Shown: positions 17,197 to 27,441, numbered from the stretch's first letter. The stretch is DNA of 64,000 nt from Pleionea sp. CnH1-48 (GCF_024124665.1 NZ_JAMXSB010000014.1:1-64000); one strand, 5' to 3'. The notes: generated by a model from the letters alone, not told the origin. Numbers and translations are program-made.

Positions 17197-18507
17197 ATGT
17201 CAGATAGTAACGATTCTAACACAAAGAAAAAGTCCGGTGGCCTGTTTGGCTGGTTTCGACGCGATAAAAAACCAAAAGCCAAGCCTGAAGCCGAGAAAGA
17301 GATAGCACCCGAAACAGAAGCCTCCCAAGCCGAGGCAGAAGAGGTAGCACCTGAACCAGAAATTGCAGAGCCAGAGGTGCAAGAAACAACCGTTATTGAG
17401 CCTGAAGTTGCTCCAGAGTCTGAGCCTGCTCCAACCCCAGAGGTTGAAACAGTTCAGCAAGAAGATGAAGCGGAATCGACAGAAGTTGCTGAAACGGAAA
17501 TAGCAGAAGAAGTTGTTGAGGTTGGTGACTCCCCTACAGAGAAGCCAGAAGAAGTTCAGCAGAAGCCAGGTCAGAGCCAGGGCTTTTTTGCCCGCTTAAA
17601 ATCAGGACTCACTAAAACCCGCTCTAACTTAGCCGAGGGTTTAGCCAGTTTAGTTTTAGGCAAAAAACAAATCGACGATGAATTACTGGAAGACATCGAG
17701 ACTCAGCTGCTGACTGCCGATCTGGGTGTAGAAGCCACTTCTGCCATCATTGAAGAATTGACTCAGCAAACCGCTCGTAATGAACTAAAAGATTCAGAAG
17801 CCTTAATGCAGCGACTCAAGCAATTGCTTCAAGAAATGGTCGAGCCTGTTGCCCAGCCGCTGACTTTTTCTCGAGACGAGCATAGCCCCTATGTCATCTT
17901 GATGGTGGGCGTTAATGGCGTTGGCAAAACAACCACCATAGGTAAGCTTGCCAAGCATTTGAAACAGCAGGGTTTGTCGGTCATGCTTGCTGCAGGTGAT
18001 ACCTTCCGCGCTGCTGCTGTTGAACAGCTACAGGTCTGGGGTTCACGTAATGATATTCATGTGGTCGCCCAACACGAAGGTGCTGACAGTGCATCGGTGA
18101 TCTACGATGCCTTAGCATCCGCTAAATCTAAAAATGTAGATGTATTGATTGCTGATACCGCAGGACGCCTACATACCAAAAGTAACTTGATGGATGAGCT
18201 GACTAAAGTTAAACGCGTGATGGGCAAAATCGATCCAACCGCGCCACATGAAGTCATGTTGGTCGTCGATGCAGGAACCGGGCAAAACGCTCTTAATCAG
18301 GCGGAACAATTTGATAAAGCCGTAGGTCTCACAGGTATTACTCTGACAAAACTGGATGGAACGGCAAAGGGCGGTGTTATTTTTGCGCTGGCCAGAAAAT
18401 TCAATATCCCCATTCGCTTTATCGGCGTTGGTGAAGGCCTTGATGATCTAAGACCATTTTTTGCAGATGAATTTATTGAGGCTTTATTTTCTCAAGAAAG
18501 TGAGTAG
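17197..18507 (+). CDS. ftsY: Signal recognition particle receptor FtsY
   Basis: 436 residues from ATG 17197; a longer frame to 16786 overlaps rsmD and is spurious. Residues about 1-125 are a highly acidic A-domain made of Glu/Ala/Pro/Val runs, preceded by a basic amphipathic stretch (GLFGWFRRDKKPKAK). The NG domain follows: N-domain helices, then GTPase motifs GVNGVGKTTTIGKLA (G1), DTFRAAAVEQL (G2), DTAGR (G3), TKLDGTAKGG (G4) and the closing GVGEGLDDLRPF. It receives ribosome-SRP complexes at the inner membrane. It is followed 112 bases later by ftsE-ftsX, as in E. coli, with a hairpin between. Confidence 0.97.
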   Translation: MSDSNDSNTKKKSGGLFGWFRRDKKPKAKPEAEKEIAPETEASQAEAEEVAPEPEIAEPEVQETTVIEPEVAPESEPAPTPEVETVQQEDEAESTEVAETEIAEEVVEVGDSPTEKPEEVQQKPGQSQGFFARLKSGLTKTRSNLAEGLASLVLGKKQIDDELLEDIETQLLTADLGVEATSAIIEELTQQTARNELKDSEALMQRLKQLLQEMVEPVAQPLTFSRDEHSPYVILMVGVNGVGKTTTIGKLAKHLKQQGLSVMLAAGDTFRAAAVEQLQVWGSRNDIHVVAQHEGADSASVIYDALASAKSKNVDVLIADTAGRLHTKSNLMDELTKVKRVMGKIDPTAPHEVMLVVDAGTGQNALNQAEQFDKAVGLTGITLTKLDGTAKGGVIFALARKFNIPIRFIGVGEGLDDLRPFFADEFIEALFSQESE

Positions 18508-18568
18508 TCGCCAACACCAAAGTCTAGACAAAATGAGTACAATCAAGGCAATCACTTAACCAATTAAT

Positions 18569-18591
18569 GGACCAGTTAATGATTCTGGTCC
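18569..18591 (+). other. Hairpin between ftsY and ftsE
   Basis: GGACCAG (18569-18575) pairs with CTGGTCC (18585-18591) around a 9-base loop, followed by TTCATAATAAC. The T-run is too short for a confident terminator. It may attenuate or stabilise the ftsY-ftsEX transcript. Confidence 0.4.
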
Positions 18592-18619
18592 TTCATAATA
18601 ACAAGATAAAACGGTTTAC

Positions 18620-19288
18620 ATGATTCAATTTAACGGGGTTTACAAGCGCTATCCTAACGGCCATGAAGCGCTCAAAAATGTGAATTTCACTCTAGATAAC
18701 GGTGAAATGGCCTTTCTGACAGGGCATTCTGGGGCAGGAAAAAGCACCCTGTTAAAACTGATCTGTGTGATGGAGAAATCAACCACAGGCCAGGTTCTAA
18801 TCGACAATGTGAATGTCAGTCGTGTGGGTCGCCGCAAAATTCCTCATATCCGCCGCAATATCGGCATGATCTTTCAGGATCACCGTTTACTTTTTGATCG
18901 CACCGTATTCGACAATGTCGCGCTCCCACTTATTATTGCAGGCTACCCTCACAAAGAAATCGGCCGCCGAGTGCGAGCGGCTCTTGATAAGGTTGGCTTG
19001 CTATCAAAAGAAAAACTGCATCCGATCATGTTGTCGGGAGGGGAACAACAACGAGTGGGTATCGCTCGAGCCGTTGTTAACAAACCACCATTACTGCTAG
19101 CCGATGAGCCAACAGGAAACCTGGACCCGGAGCTATCCGCCGAGATCATGGGGTTGTTTGAACAATTCAATCAGGTGGGTGTTAGCGTACTGATTGCATC
19201 TCACGATTTGGGTCTTATTGCGCGCTTACCTTATCGCGTTTTAACGCTTAAAGAAGGCAGTATCATTCGAGATGGAGCGGACGCATGA
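18620..19288 (+). CDS. ftsE: Cell division ATP-binding protein FtsE
   Basis: 222 residues, an ABC ATPase that with FtsX controls septal peptidoglycan hydrolases at the divisome. It has Walker [14 protein letters not shown], a Q-loop in [10 protein letters not shown], signature [14 protein letters not shown], Walker [13 protein letters not shown] and a switch His in IASHD. The stop overlaps the ftsX start (ATGA), implying translational coupling. Confidence 0.98.
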   Translation: MIQFNGVYKRYPNGHEALKNVNFTLDNGEMAFLTGHSGAGKSTLLKLICVMEKSTTGQVLIDNVNVSRVGRRKIPHIRRNIGMIFQDHRLLFDRTVFDNVALPLIIAGYPHKEIGRRVRAALDKVGLLSKEKLHPIMLSGGEQQRVGIARAVVNKPPLLLADEPTGNLDPELSAEIMGLFEQFNQVGVSVLIASHDLGLIARLPYRVLTLKEGSIIRDGADA

Positions 19289-20259
19289 GCAAACCAGCAG
19301 AAAAAGGCGCCCACTTTTCATCGGGTAGTACACTCTCTTCACGTCTAAAAATGACCTTACGCCAACATGTGCAAGAATGCCGTGGCGGCTTGCGCGAAAT
19401 TGGGCGCACACCTTTATCAAGCCTGATGACTGTTGCGGTACTGGCCATAGCACTCGCTTTGCCCGGCGTGTTCCATATATTTCTTAAGAACGCGCAAAGT
19501 GTCTATCAGAACTGGGATCAAGCCACCCAGATCACGCTTTATCTTAAAGACTCGACAACGGCCAAAGCATCCACCGATCTCGCGGACAGTTTGCGTAATC
19601 ACGCCAATATCGCGGAAGTTCGCTTTATTGGCAAAGAGCAAGGACTGTCGGATTTTATGCAGTGGTCAGGTTTTGGTGATGCTTTAAACCACCTGGAAGA
19701 TAACCCACTGCCCGATGTGCTGGTTATCACGCCCACTCAAAGCCACAGCACTCCAGAAAAAGCCGAAGCACTGTCATTAGAGCTAGAAGTACACCCAGAA
19801 GTAGACATTGCTAAAGTGGACATTCAATGGCTACGACGACTCTACGCCATTATGAACATCGCCGAAAAAGCCGTGTTTGCTCTCGGTGCGTTATTAAGTT
19901 TGGCGGTACTGCTCATCGTCGGCAACACTATTCGCCTGGCCATCCAAAGCAAGCGAGAAGAAATCCAAATCATTAAGTTGGTGGGTGCCACCGATGCCTT
20001 TATTCGCCGCCCATTCCTTTATAACGGGATCTGGTACGGCATCTTTGCTGGTTTGCTGGCCCTCATTATGGTCAACGGCAGCGTTTATTGGCTTAGCGAT
20101 CCGGTACGACAGCTTGCAGGACACTATAACAGCCAGTTTGAGTTGAACGGGCTATCCGCTATAGACGTGCTTAAATTACTTGGTATCAGCACCGCGTTGG
20201 GCTTTGTTGGCTCCTGGTTATCGGTTGGTCGTCATATTCGAGAAATCGAGCCACGCTAA
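19285..20259 (+). CDS. ftsX: Cell division permease-like protein FtsX
   Basis: 324 residues. A cytoplasmic N-terminus (HVQECRGGLREIGRTPLSSL) is followed by TM1 (about 49-69), a large periplasmic loop (about 70-195), then three helices (about 195-215, 247-267, 295-315), the standard FtsX topology. The periplasmic domain transmits FtsE ATP hydrolysis to murein hydrolase activators. Conserved elements include QITLYLKDS and the cytoplasmic-loop pattern KREEIQIIKLVGATDAFIRR. It overlaps ftsE by 4 bases. Confidence 0.97.
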   Translation: MSKPAEKGAHFSSGSTLSSRLKMTLRQHVQECRGGLREIGRTPLSSLMTVAVLAIALALPGVFHIFLKNAQSVYQNWDQATQITLYLKDSTTAKASTDLADSLRNHANIAEVRFIGKEQGLSDFMQWSGFGDALNHLEDNPLPDVLVITPTQSHSTPEKAEALSLELEVHPEVDIAKVDIQWLRRLYAIMNIAEKAVFALGALLSLAVLLIVGNTIRLAIQSKREEIQIIKLVGATDAFIRRPFLYNGIWYGIFAGLLALIMVNGSVYWLSDPVRQLAGHYNSQFELNGLSAIDVLKLLGISTALGFVGSWLSVGRHIREIEPR

Positions 20260-20450
20260 ACGGGCGCGGCTCCCCAACAATCCTCCGGTCCAGCGCATAT
20301 AATCATTCTTGAGTAGTGCGACTACCTGATTTCCTTATAAAAAATCCCAAAATGGTATGAAATCACCAGAAGTGTAAAATCTTGTTTCAGTAGGCTTGAA
20401 TTGAGCAACTTTCGGCACAAAAATGTGACCAAGATAACGGATAAACTATT

Positions 20451-20478
20451 GAAACTTTTCAGCACTCTGGCACTCTAT
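20451..20478 (+). promoter_or_regulatory. Sigma-E-like promoter for rpoH
   Basis: GAAACTT (20451-20457) matches 6 of 7 bases of the RpoE -35 element GGAACTT. After 16 bases TCTAT (20474-20478) resembles the -10 element TCNAA. E. coli rpoH is known to have a sigma-E promoter. A sigma-70-like TATAGT (20476-20481) overlaps the -10. Confidence 0.5.
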
Positions 20479-20504
20479 AGTGGTGAGTGCTAAAAATTAG
20501 CACT
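20467..20504 (+). promoter_or_regulatory. CIRCE-like HrcA operator and second overlapping dyad
   Basis: The CIRCE consensus is TTAGCACTC-N9-GAGTGCTAA. Here the left half CTGGCACTC (20467-20475) matches 7 of 9 bases, the spacer is exactly 9 and the right half GAGTGCTAA (20485-20493) is perfect. The right half also forms a second dyad, AGTGCTAA-AAA-TTAGCACT (20486-20504). The elements overlap or immediately follow the predicted rpoH promoter -10. Confidence 0.6.
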
Positions 20505-20577
20505 GGTGAAAGATCAATGCTAGAATTGGCGCTGTGAGTTGATTAAGCTCAGGACGAGCGTTGTATTAGGAGAACCA

Positions 20578-21435
20578 ATGAGTAACCCATTATTATCAAA
20601 CAGCATGGCTCTTGCAGTCCCTCAGGGGAGTATTGAAGCTTATGTTCAAGCCGTTAATGCCGTATCGGTACTGAGTGCCGAAGAAGAAAACACGCTAGCA
20701 CGCCGTTTTCAGGAGCAGGGCGACCTCGATGCAGCTCGTCAGCTGGTGCTATCTCATTTGCGTTTTGTTGTTCATATTGCTCGTAGCTACAACGGTTATG
20801 GTCTACCGCAAGCCGACTTGATTCAAGAAGGCAACGTAGGCTTGATGAAAGCAGTTAAGCGTTTTAATCCTGATGTAGGTGTACGCTTGGTTTCTTTTGC
20901 CGTTCATTGGATTAAAGCCGAAATTCACGAATTTGTATTACGCAACTGGCGTATTGTTAAAGTAGCCACCACCAAAGCTCAGCGTAAATTGTTTTTCAAC
21001 TTACGAGGTGCCAAACAACGTTTAGGCTGGTTTACTAACGATGAAGTCGAAGCCGTTGCAAAAGATTTAGGCGTTAGCACTGAAGAAGTGCGACGTATGG
21101 AAGGTCGATTGAATGCTCGCGATGCAGCATTTGACGCACCGAATGATGACGATGATTCTGCTGCCTTTGCACCAGCACAGTATCTAGAAGATACGTCAGC
21201 TGATCCGGCATTAGTCTTAGAGCAAGACAACTGGCAAAACCATCACGAAGCCAAATTGTTGAGAGCCTTAGAAGCTCTAGACGAGCGCAGTCGAGACATT
21301 CTTCAATGCCGCTGGTTAGACGATAATAAAACCACATTGCAAGAGTTAGCCGATAAATATCAAGTATCTGCTGAACGTATTCGACAGCTAGAAAAAAATG
21401 CTATCAAAAAGTTAAAAGAAGCCATCGTTGGCTAA
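20578..21435 (+). CDS. rpoH: RNA polymerase sigma-32 factor (heat shock)
   Basis: 285 residues; the ATG at 20578 has AGGAGA 6 bases upstream. It directs RNA polymerase to heat-shock promoters. Visible: region 2 ([36 protein letters not shown]), the RpoH box QRKLFFNLR diagnostic for sigma-32, region 3, and region 4 ([20 protein letters not shown]). Length matches E. coli RpoH (284). It follows ftsY-ftsEX as in enterobacteria and is transcribed from its own region, with sigma-E and CIRCE-like signals. Confidence 0.97.
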   Translation: MSNPLLSNSMALAVPQGSIEAYVQAVNAVSVLSAEEENTLARRFQEQGDLDAARQLVLSHLRFVVHIARSYNGYGLPQADLIQEGNVGLMKAVKRFNPDVGVRLVSFAVHWIKAEIHEFVLRNWRIVKVATTKAQRKLFFNLRGAKQRLGWFTNDEVEAVAKDLGVSTEEVRRMEGRLNARDAAFDAPNDDDDSAAFAPAQYLEDTSADPALVLEQDNWQNHHEAKLLRALEALDERSRDILQCRWLDDNKTTLQELADKYQVSAERIRQLEKNAIKKLKEAIVG

Positions 21436-21446
21436 AGTTAACAACT

Positions 21447-21477
21447 AAAAAAAGCGTCTATCCAGGCGCTTTTTTTA
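21447..21477 (+). terminator. Intrinsic terminator of rpoH
   Basis: AAAAAAAGCG (21447-21456) pairs with CGCTTTTTTT (21467-21476), the stem extended by T-G and C-G pairs, followed by the T-run. It lies 12 bases after the stop. Confidence 0.9.
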
Positions 21478-21742
21478 TATCTAAACATTCGAATATCTCA
21501 AATCAGCTAATAAGTTGTTACCAAAATAAACACTCTCTAATAACCTACCTCTAATAGCTATATCAATTTGAACTACACTTAAACAATAGTGTTATCTTTT
21601 CGCGCCGACAAAGAAAAGCACTGCTGTATTCGCCTTATGTTTATTCACATAAACACGCTGCTTCCGAATGGCTTTTCTTAACATCGGTTAATATTTTTAT
21701 TTCGTAGTCATTATATTAGGTATCGCCCGGAGGAAATTGACT
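21478..21742 (+). other. Upstream region of the solute-binding lipoprotein gene
   Basis: AT-rich, without a gene. Apart from GGAGG at 21729-21733 before the next start, I see no convincing promoter or structured element. Confidence 0.4.
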
Positions 21743-22576
21743 ATGTCCAGATCAGCAATCTTGCTGCTTAGTGTTCTTATCTTCTTGCTGACAGCCTGCA
21801 ACAGTGAAGCACCACAACAAAAGCAGCAGCCCACTCAATCTAAACCTGCAGCAGCAAGCGTCGAAAAAGCTCCTAAGGTCGACTGTACTCTCAACATGGG
21901 CTGGGATCCTTGGGAGCCCTACATGTATTTAAGCCCTGATGACTCGGTGAGTGGTTTAGATATAGAAATAGTCAGAGCTCTTGCCAACAAAGCGGGTTGC
22001 GATGTTAAGTTTATTCAAGATGACTGGATGAGTTTATTACAGCAACTTTCTCTGGGTAATATCGATTTGGTCGCAGGTGCATCGGTTACAGAAAAGCGTA
22101 AAGAGTATGCTTTATTCTCAGCCCCTTACCGCCAAGAAGAGTTTGCGCTTTATATCCGCAATGGAGAAGGTGAAAAATTTGCAGGTAACTTAAGCTCCAT
22201 TTTATCCAGCGGCAAAAAAATTGGTATCACAACAGACTACATCTATGGAGAGGAGGTCAATAACTTTCAGGATGATCCCAAGTACGCTGAGCAATTTATC
22301 GATGCGGCAGTAGGTGAGGTGAATTATTATAATTTGCTTCAACACAATATTGATGCATTTTTAGAAGATCCTTTTGTTGCTACCTATAACATAAAGCGCA
22401 AAGGCATCGTTAAACAAATTGAGCCCCTTGAGCTGAAAATTCATAGTGGCGATGTTCACTTAATGTTTAGTATTAAATCCGTTGATCACAGAGTGGTTGA
22501 ACGTTTTAACGAGGCGTTAGCATCCATTAAACAAGATGGCTCTTATCAAGCAATACTGAACAAATATTCTATGTAA
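21743..22576 (+). CDS. Solute-binding lipoprotein, amino-acid ABC transporter type (SBP family 3)
   Basis: Start at ATG 21743, 9 bases after GGAGG. The 277-residue product has a lipoprotein signal ending LLTAC, a Gln/Pro/Ala linker and a family 3 solute-binding domain. Motifs are MGWDPWEPYMYL, GLDIEIVRALANKAGCDVKF, GNIDLVAGASVTEKRKEYALFSAPY and the last-lobe DGSYQAILNKY. Such proteins bind polar amino acids in the periplasm, but no permease or ATPase gene is adjacent. It could be an orphan receptor or work with a transporter elsewhere. It is monocistronic, with its own terminator. Confidence 0.88.
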   Translation: MSRSAILLLSVLIFLLTACNSEAPQQKQQPTQSKPAAASVEKAPKVDCTLNMGWDPWEPYMYLSPDDSVSGLDIEIVRALANKAGCDVKFIQDDWMSLLQQLSLGNIDLVAGASVTEKRKEYALFSAPYRQEEFALYIRNGEGEKFAGNLSSILSSGKKIGITTDYIYGEEVNNFQDDPKYAEQFIDAAVGEVNYYNLLQHNIDAFLEDPFVATYNIKRKGIVKQIEPLELKIHSGDVHLMFSIKSVDHRVVERFNEALASIKQDGSYQAILNKYSM

Positions 22577-22580
22577 CTTA

Positions 22581-22605
22581 AGCCCCGGCTTTGCCGGGCC
22601 TTTTA
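22581..22605 (+). terminator. Intrinsic terminator of solute-binding protein gene
   Basis: CCCGGC (22584-22589) pairs with GCCGGG (22593-22598) around TTT, followed by CCTTTT. It begins 8 bases after the stop. Confidence 0.85.
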
Positions 22606-22692
22606 TTCCTACATTACAACTTTTGCAAACTTCCATTTGTCGGTGCGCTTTGGTACTTTGTTATCATTCCAGGTGCCAAATAAAGAGTACTG

Positions 22693-23079
22693 ATGCAAAA
22701 AGTTAAACAGATATTTTTAGTGCTACTAGCCGTTAGTATCGCTTTTGTTTTGGTTAATATTCTTTACTCTTTTATTGAAGGCATTCGACTGGATTGGTAT
22801 TGCACGGAATTACGCGAAGGCAATGACTGCTATCAACCAGATTGGGTATTACATCCCACATGGCTGATGTCTTTCATAGGTTTTCTGGCTGCTACACTGT
22901 CTATGGTATTAACCATTATCTTCATCCCTAAAGAAAAATTTAAAAGTGCGATCCTGACGTTCTTGCTGGGTGCCATTGCCGCATTACCACTGCTACTGAC
23001 TGGCTATATTCCTTACCTTGTCGCTTTGCTCACAGGCATCGCGGCGGTATTGTTAATAAAAAACAAATACCCCGAATAA
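22693..23079 (+). CDS. Small inner-membrane protein of unknown function
   Basis: 128 residues with four hydrophobic helices (about 5-27, 55-77, 84-101, 103-121). A short periplasmic-looking loop after the first helix contains two Cys in WYCTELREGNDCYQ, which could form a disulfide. I recognise no family. It stands alone between a terminator and the convergent fre gene. Confidence 0.6.
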   Translation: MQKVKQIFLVLLAVSIAFVLVNILYSFIEGIRLDWYCTELREGNDCYQPDWVLHPTWLMSFIGFLAATLSMVLTIIFIPKEKFKSAILTFLLGAIAALPLLLTGYIPYLVALLTGIAAVLLIKNKYPE

Positions 23080-23122
23080 ATGCCTGCCGCTCAGCGATAA
23101 AACAGTGTTGCTATTAAGAGCG

Positions 23123-23845
23123 TTAAATGTTTTCACCCATCTCGCGTTTAATATCCAACATATCAGAGTAAATCTGCTCTTTAGGCACACCCACATCAAG
23201 TAAATCCTGATACACCGCCATCACCATGGCTTCAGAACCACTCACATAGAAATCATACTGAGTATAATTAGACAATTGAGCCAGTGCCGCTTTATGTACT
23301 AAGCCGGTCGCACCCTGCCAGCTTTTATCGTCACCAGAAATCACTGGCGTAAAATGGAAATGCTCATAGCTTTGTTGCCACTGTTCGGCCAACGTCTTTA
23401 AATAGAAATCACCTTCTGACTGAGCTCCCCAAAACAGGTGCATAGCGCGCTCGTCCTTTTGTGCAAATGCCGACTCTATCATCGCTTTAACTGGTGAAAA
23501 CCCAGTACCACCGACAATAAATACTGATTCACGAGGTGATTGACGCAAAACACACTGCCCCATAGGAACTTGAACATGGGCTTTCTTGGTGGTTTTAAGC
23601 TGATCAAGAATGTGCTCAGCCAGATCATGACCAGGTATCAAACGAATATGTAATTCAAGATGGCTGATTTCTTCTGGAGCATTACCAATAGAAAAGGGGA
23701 TCCAGCGCCCACCTTCCACCTGAAGCGTCAGGTACTGTCCACCTTGATAATCCAATGTTGCTAACGCATCACTGGTTAGCTTAACTCGGTAAACGTCTTG
23801 TCCCAGTAAAGCAATGTCTGCTACCTGGCAAAAAATTTCTTGCAC
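23123..23845 (-). CDS. fre: NAD(P)H-flavin reductase
   Basis: Proposed start GTG 23845, 6 bases after GGAG, giving 240 residues that align from the first residue with E. coli Fre (233 aa); a TTG at 23857 adds four residues. Motifs: RxxSx-type flavin site RWIPFSIGNAPEE, GGTGFSPVKAMIESA (pyridine nucleotide binding) and the C-terminal GSEAMVMAVYQDLLDVGVP. It reduces free flavins and may support UbiD/UbiX-type flavin chemistry. It is immediately downstream of ubiD in the same orientation, an arrangement also found in E. coli. Confidence 0.9.
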   Translation of the reverse strand: MQEIFCQVADIALLGQDVYRVKLTSDALATLDYQGGQYLTLQVEGGRWIPFSIGNAPEEISHLELHIRLIPGHDLAEHILDQLKTTKKAHVQVPMGQCVLRQSPRESVFIVGGTGFSPVKAMIESAFAQKDERAMHLFWGAQSEGDFYLKTLAEQWQQSYEHFHFTPVISGDDKSWQGATGLVHKAALAQLSNYTQYDFYVSGSEAMVMAVYQDLLDVGVPKEQIYSDMLDIKREMGENI

Positions 23846-23857
23846 CTTGTGCTCCAA

Positions 23858-25330
23858 TTATTCATCTAATATGTTGAGTTGATCCCAGATGTCATCAACT
23901 CGTTGCTTAACATCATCACTCATGGTGATCACTTCCCCCCATTCTCGGGTAGTTTCACCAGGCCACTTATTCGTAGCATCAATACCCATTTTAGATCCCA
24001 GCCCAGAGACGGGCGATGCAAAATCAAGATAATCAATGGGTGTATTTTCAATCATAGTCGTGTCTCTCGCGGGATCAACACGTGTGGTGATTGCCCAGAT
24101 CACATCTTGCCAGTCTCGAGCATTCACATCATCGTCAGTGACTATCACAAACTTGGTGTACATAAACTGACGCAAGAAGGACCAGATCCCGAGCATCACG
24201 CGCTTGGCATGACCTGGATATTGCTTTTTCATGGTAACCACCGCCATGCGATATGAGCATCCTTCTGGCGGCAAATAAAAATCAACAATCTCAGGAAACT
24301 GCTTTTTTAGAATCGGCACAAACACTTCGTTGAGGGCCACCCCCAAAATGGCAGGCTCATCGGGTGGACGTCCTGTATAAGTGCTGTGATAAATCGGATC
24401 TTTGCGCAGTGTGACTCGCTCAACCGTAAACACCGGGAACTCATCCACTTCGTTGTAGTAACCAGTGTGATCGCCAAAAGGCCCTTCTGGCGCCATATCA
24501 TCAGGATAAATATAACCTTCCAGAATGATCTCAGCGCTGGCAGGAACTTGTAAGTCGTTGGTCTGGCAAGCCACCACTTCGGTTTTAGAACCACGCAACA
24601 GACCAGCAAATGCATATTCGCTCAAGGTGTCTGGAACTGGCGTCACAGCACCAAGAATGGTTGCAGGATCGGCCCCCAAAGCAACGGCCACAGGAAAAGG
24701 CTCACCAGGATGAGCTTGCTGCCACTCTTTGAAGTCCAGAGCGCCACCGCGATGAGAAAGCCAACGCATAATCACACGGTTTTTACCAATCACCTGCTGG
24801 CGATAAATCCCTAGATTTTGACGCGCCTTTTCTGGCCCTTTGGTAACAACCAATCCCCAGGTAATCAAGGGGCCAGCATCGCCTGGCCAACAGGTTTGTA
24901 CTGGGATTTTGGCCAAATCAATCTCATCACCTTGCCAAACGACCTCCTGACAAGGTGCCTTTTTGACAACCTTAGGTGCCATATTCAGTACTTGCTTAAA
25001 AATAGGCAGTTGGCTCCAGGCATCTTTTAATCCCGCAGGAGGTTGCGGTTCTTTCAAAAATGCTAGTAGCTCACCAATCTCACGCAAAGCTTCAGTACTT
25101 TCTTGTCCCATTCCCAAAGCCACACGCTCAGGAGTACCAAACAAATTGGCCAGCACTGGCATGGTGTGTCCTTTAGGATTTTCGAATAACAACGCAGGGC
25201 CGCCTGCTCGCAAAGTGCGATCAGCGATTTCGGTCATTTCCAGATTGGGATCTATGGATTGAGAAATGCGTTTTAGCTCACCACGCTGTTCCAGCAAGGC
25301 GATAAAATCTCTGAGGTCTCGATATTTCAT
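23858..25330 (-). CDS. ubiD: 4-hydroxy-3-polyprenylbenzoate decarboxylase
   Basis: 490 residues, standard for UbiD. It decarboxylates the ubiquinone precursor using prenylated FMN made by UbiX. The N-terminus [20 protein letters not shown] is canonical. The central part contains [26 protein letters not shown], the prFMN/Mn-binding region, and [18 protein letters not shown] holds the Glu active-site region. It forms an operon with fre (adjacent, no gap) and may be co-transcribed behind rho, 43 bases upstream. Confidence 0.97.
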   Translation of the reverse strand: MKYRDLRDFIALLEQRGELKRISQSIDPNLEMTEIADRTLRAGGPALLFENPKGHTMPVLANLFGTPERVALGMGQESTEALREIGELLAFLKEPQPPAGLKDAWSQLPIFKQVLNMAPKVVKKAPCQEVVWQGDEIDLAKIPVQTCWPGDAGPLITWGLVVTKGPEKARQNLGIYRQQVIGKNRVIMRWLSHRGGALDFKEWQQAHPGEPFPVAVALGADPATILGAVTPVPDTLSEYAFAGLLRGSKTEVVACQTNDLQVPASAEIILEGYIYPDDMAPEGPFGDHTGYYNEVDEFPVFTVERVTLRKDPIYHSTYTGRPPDEPAILGVALNEVFVPILKKQFPEIVDFYLPPEGCSYRMAVVTMKKQYPGHAKRVMLGIWSFLRQFMYTKFVIVTDDDVNARDWQDVIWAITTRVDPARDTTMIENTPIDYLDFASPVSGLGSKMGIDATNKWPGETTREWGEVITMSDDVKQRVDDIWDQLNILDE

Positions 25331-25373
25331 AAGAGGGCGTTAGGAGGGTGCTTAAGAGAGCACCATGAAACGC

Positions 25374-26633
25374 CTATTGGCGTTTCATGGAGTTGAAAAA
25401 GTCTTCGTTGGTTTTGGTCATGGCCAACTTATCGACCAGGAATTCCATCGCTTCGATTTCCTGCATAGGATGAACAATCTTACGTAAGATCCACATCTTT
25501 TGCAGTTCGTCAGGTGTTGTTAATAAATCTTCTTTTCGCGTACCAGAACGATTGATATTAATCGCTGGGAACACTCGCTTTTCAGCAATCTTACGATCCA
25601 GGTGCAGTTCCATATTACCGGTACCTTTAAACTCTTCGTAGATAACTTCGTCCATCTTGGAACCCGTATCGATAAGAGCCGTCGCAATAATCGTCAAGCT
25701 ACCGCCTTCTTCGATATTACGAGCGGCACCAAAGAAGCGCTTAGGTCGTTGCAATGCATTGGCATCAACACCACCAGTTAATACTTTACCAGATGATGGA
25801 ATCACAGTGTTGTAAGCACGAGCAAGACGAGTAATCGAATCTAATAAGATAACAACGTCTTTTTTGTGTTCAACCAATCGCTTGGCTTTTTCGATAACCA
25901 TTTCGGCTACCTGAACGTGACGACTGGCTGGCTCGTCAAAGGTTGATGCAATCACTTCACCACGAACCGAACGTTGCATTTCGGTTACTTCTTCCGGTCT
26001 TTCATCAATCAACAAAACAATCAAGTTGGCTTCTGGGTGGTTTCCGGCAATAGACTGTGCAATGTTCTGCATCATCATTGTCTTACCTGCTTTTGGTGGT
26101 GATACCACCAAGGCACGTTGACCTTTACCAATAGGAGCGGCTAAATCAATAACGCGAGCTGTAATATCTTCGCTACTACCGTTACCACGCTCCATACGCA
26201 TACGATCTTCAGGATGTAGCGGCGTTAAGTTTTCGAAAAGAATTTTGTTCTTAGCATTTTCGGGGCTGTCGTAGTTGATGTTATCAACCTTCAACAAAGC
26301 AAAGTAACGTTCGCCGTCTTTAGGTGGACGAATTTTACCCGAGATAGTGTCACCCGTACGCAAATTAAAACGGCGGATCTGGCTTGGTGAAACATAGATG
26401 TCATCAGGACCAGCCAAGTAGGAAGAGTCGGCACTTCTTAGAAAACCAAATCCATCAGGGAGGATTTCTAAAACGCCGTCGCCAAAAATGTCTTCACCAC
26501 TTTTAGCGTGAGCTTTTAGAATTGCAAAAATGATATCCTGCTTACGCAGGCGCGCCATATTTTCCAGACCCATCTGGGTTGCCAGATCATTTAAAGATGC
26601 GGCAGATTGTTTTTTCAGTTCCGTTAGATTCAT
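25374..26633 (-). CDS. rho: Transcription termination factor Rho
   Basis: 419 residues as in E. coli. An N-terminal helical and cold-shock-like RNA-binding domain ([40 protein letters not shown]) is followed by the RecA-like ATPase. The ATPase shows Walker [17 protein letters not shown], Walker [20 protein letters not shown], the Q-loop segment and the R-loop. The hexamer terminates transcription. It lies downstream of trxA in the same orientation, the usual gammaproteobacterial order. The 224-base upstream region probably contains an autoregulated leader, but no hairpin was clear. Confidence 0.98.
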   Translation of the reverse strand: MNLTELKKQSAASLNDLATQMGLENMARLRKQDIIFAILKAHAKSGEDIFGDGVLEILPDGFGFLRSADSSYLAGPDDIYVSPSQIRRFNLRTGDTISGKIRPPKDGERYFALLKVDNINYDSPENAKNKILFENLTPLHPEDRMRMERGNGSSEDITARVIDLAAPIGKGQRALVVSPPKAGKTMMMQNIAQSIAGNHPEANLIVLLIDERPEEVTEMQRSVRGEVIASTFDEPASRHVQVAEMVIEKAKRLVEHKKDVVILLDSITRLARAYNTVIPSSGKVLTGGVDANALQRPKRFFGAARNIEEGGSLTIIATALIDTGSKMDEVIYEEFKGTGNMELHLDRKIAEKRVFPAININRSGTRKEDLLTTPDELQKMWILRKIVHPMQEIEAMEFLVDKLAMTKTNEDFFNSMKRQ

Positions 26634-26821
26634 GATAGAAAAATTCTGATTTGTTGATATTAATAGGAAGTTAAATGGTTACAAAAGACGTGTACTATTA
26701 TCGGGGTCAATCTTCGTCAACGCCCGTATGTCCATGTTTTAAGCCCGAATTGATCTCAGGTCTTAAAGAAAAGCTAAGGCAAACTTAGCATTAAAACTAT
26801 AGCCTGTCCAGTATCTTTATG

Positions 26822-26851
26822 GAAATAGAAAGAGGCCGGTGATACCGGCCT
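26822..26851 (-). terminator. Intrinsic terminator of trxA
   Basis: On the minus strand AGGCCGG pairs with CCGGCCT around a 5-base loop (26833-26851), followed by CTTTCTATTTC. It sits just after the trxA stop, so rho has its own promoter. Confidence 0.8.
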
Positions 26852-26857
26852 GAGAGC

Positions 26858-27184
26858 TTAAATATTGCTATCTAGGAATGCGATGAGTTGAGACTTATTA
26901 ACGGCGCCAACTTGCGTCGCTTCGGCATTGCCATCTTTAAATAACATCAAGGTTGGGATGCCTCGAATACCAAACTTAGTCGGTGTATTACGATGCTCAT
27001 CAATGTTCAGCTTAGCGATTTTTACCTTACCGTCGTACTGTTCTACCAGCTCATCTAAGATCGGCGCAATCATTCGGCAGGGTCCACACCATTCTGCCCA
27101 ATAATCCACTAAGACGGGAATATCAGATTGAAGTACTTCTTGTTCAAAACTATCATCGGTGAGGTGGACAATTTTGTCACTCAT
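26858..27184 (-). CDS. trxA: Thioredoxin 1
   Basis: 108 residues from ATG 27184 ([20 protein letters not shown]). Active site WCGPC within [16 protein letters not shown]; cis-Pro in [14 protein letters not shown]. It is a general cytosolic dithiol-disulfide reductant. It is divergent from rhlB and upstream of rho, a conserved neighbourhood. Confidence 0.98.
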   Translation of the reverse strand: MSDKIVHLTDDSFEQEVLQSDIPVLVDYWAEWCGPCRMIAPILDELVEQYDGKVKIAKLNIDEHRNTPTKFGIRGIPTLMLFKDGNAEATQVGAVNKSQLIAFLDSNI

Positions 27185-27441
27185 TTGCCGAGTTCTCCTG
27201 TGAAAAGTCAAATTCTGTTAACTAGAGTATAATTGGGCTAAGTGTGACAAATTTCAAGGGAAAGCGCAAAAGCTGCTTTCAAAGGCAGAAAAAGCACATT
27301 ACACTGCCCCAACTGGAGTATACACATAGGCTGACAAGGCCCAACTATAGCCAAAGTATTTCAAAGTGCAGCCAACACCGTTGCACTTTAAAAGGCGACA
27401 GGTATATAAGCTCACTAGAAATAAAATAAGGCCACAAGCCT

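Larger units (their letters stand above)
20260..20577 (+). other. 318-bp ftsX-rpoH intergenic region with heat-shock type control signals
   Basis: No gene. It contains the sigma-E-like promoter and CIRCE-like dyads listed separately, followed by an approximately 90-base untranslated leader and AGGAGAA before the rpoH ATG. Confidence 0.7.
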
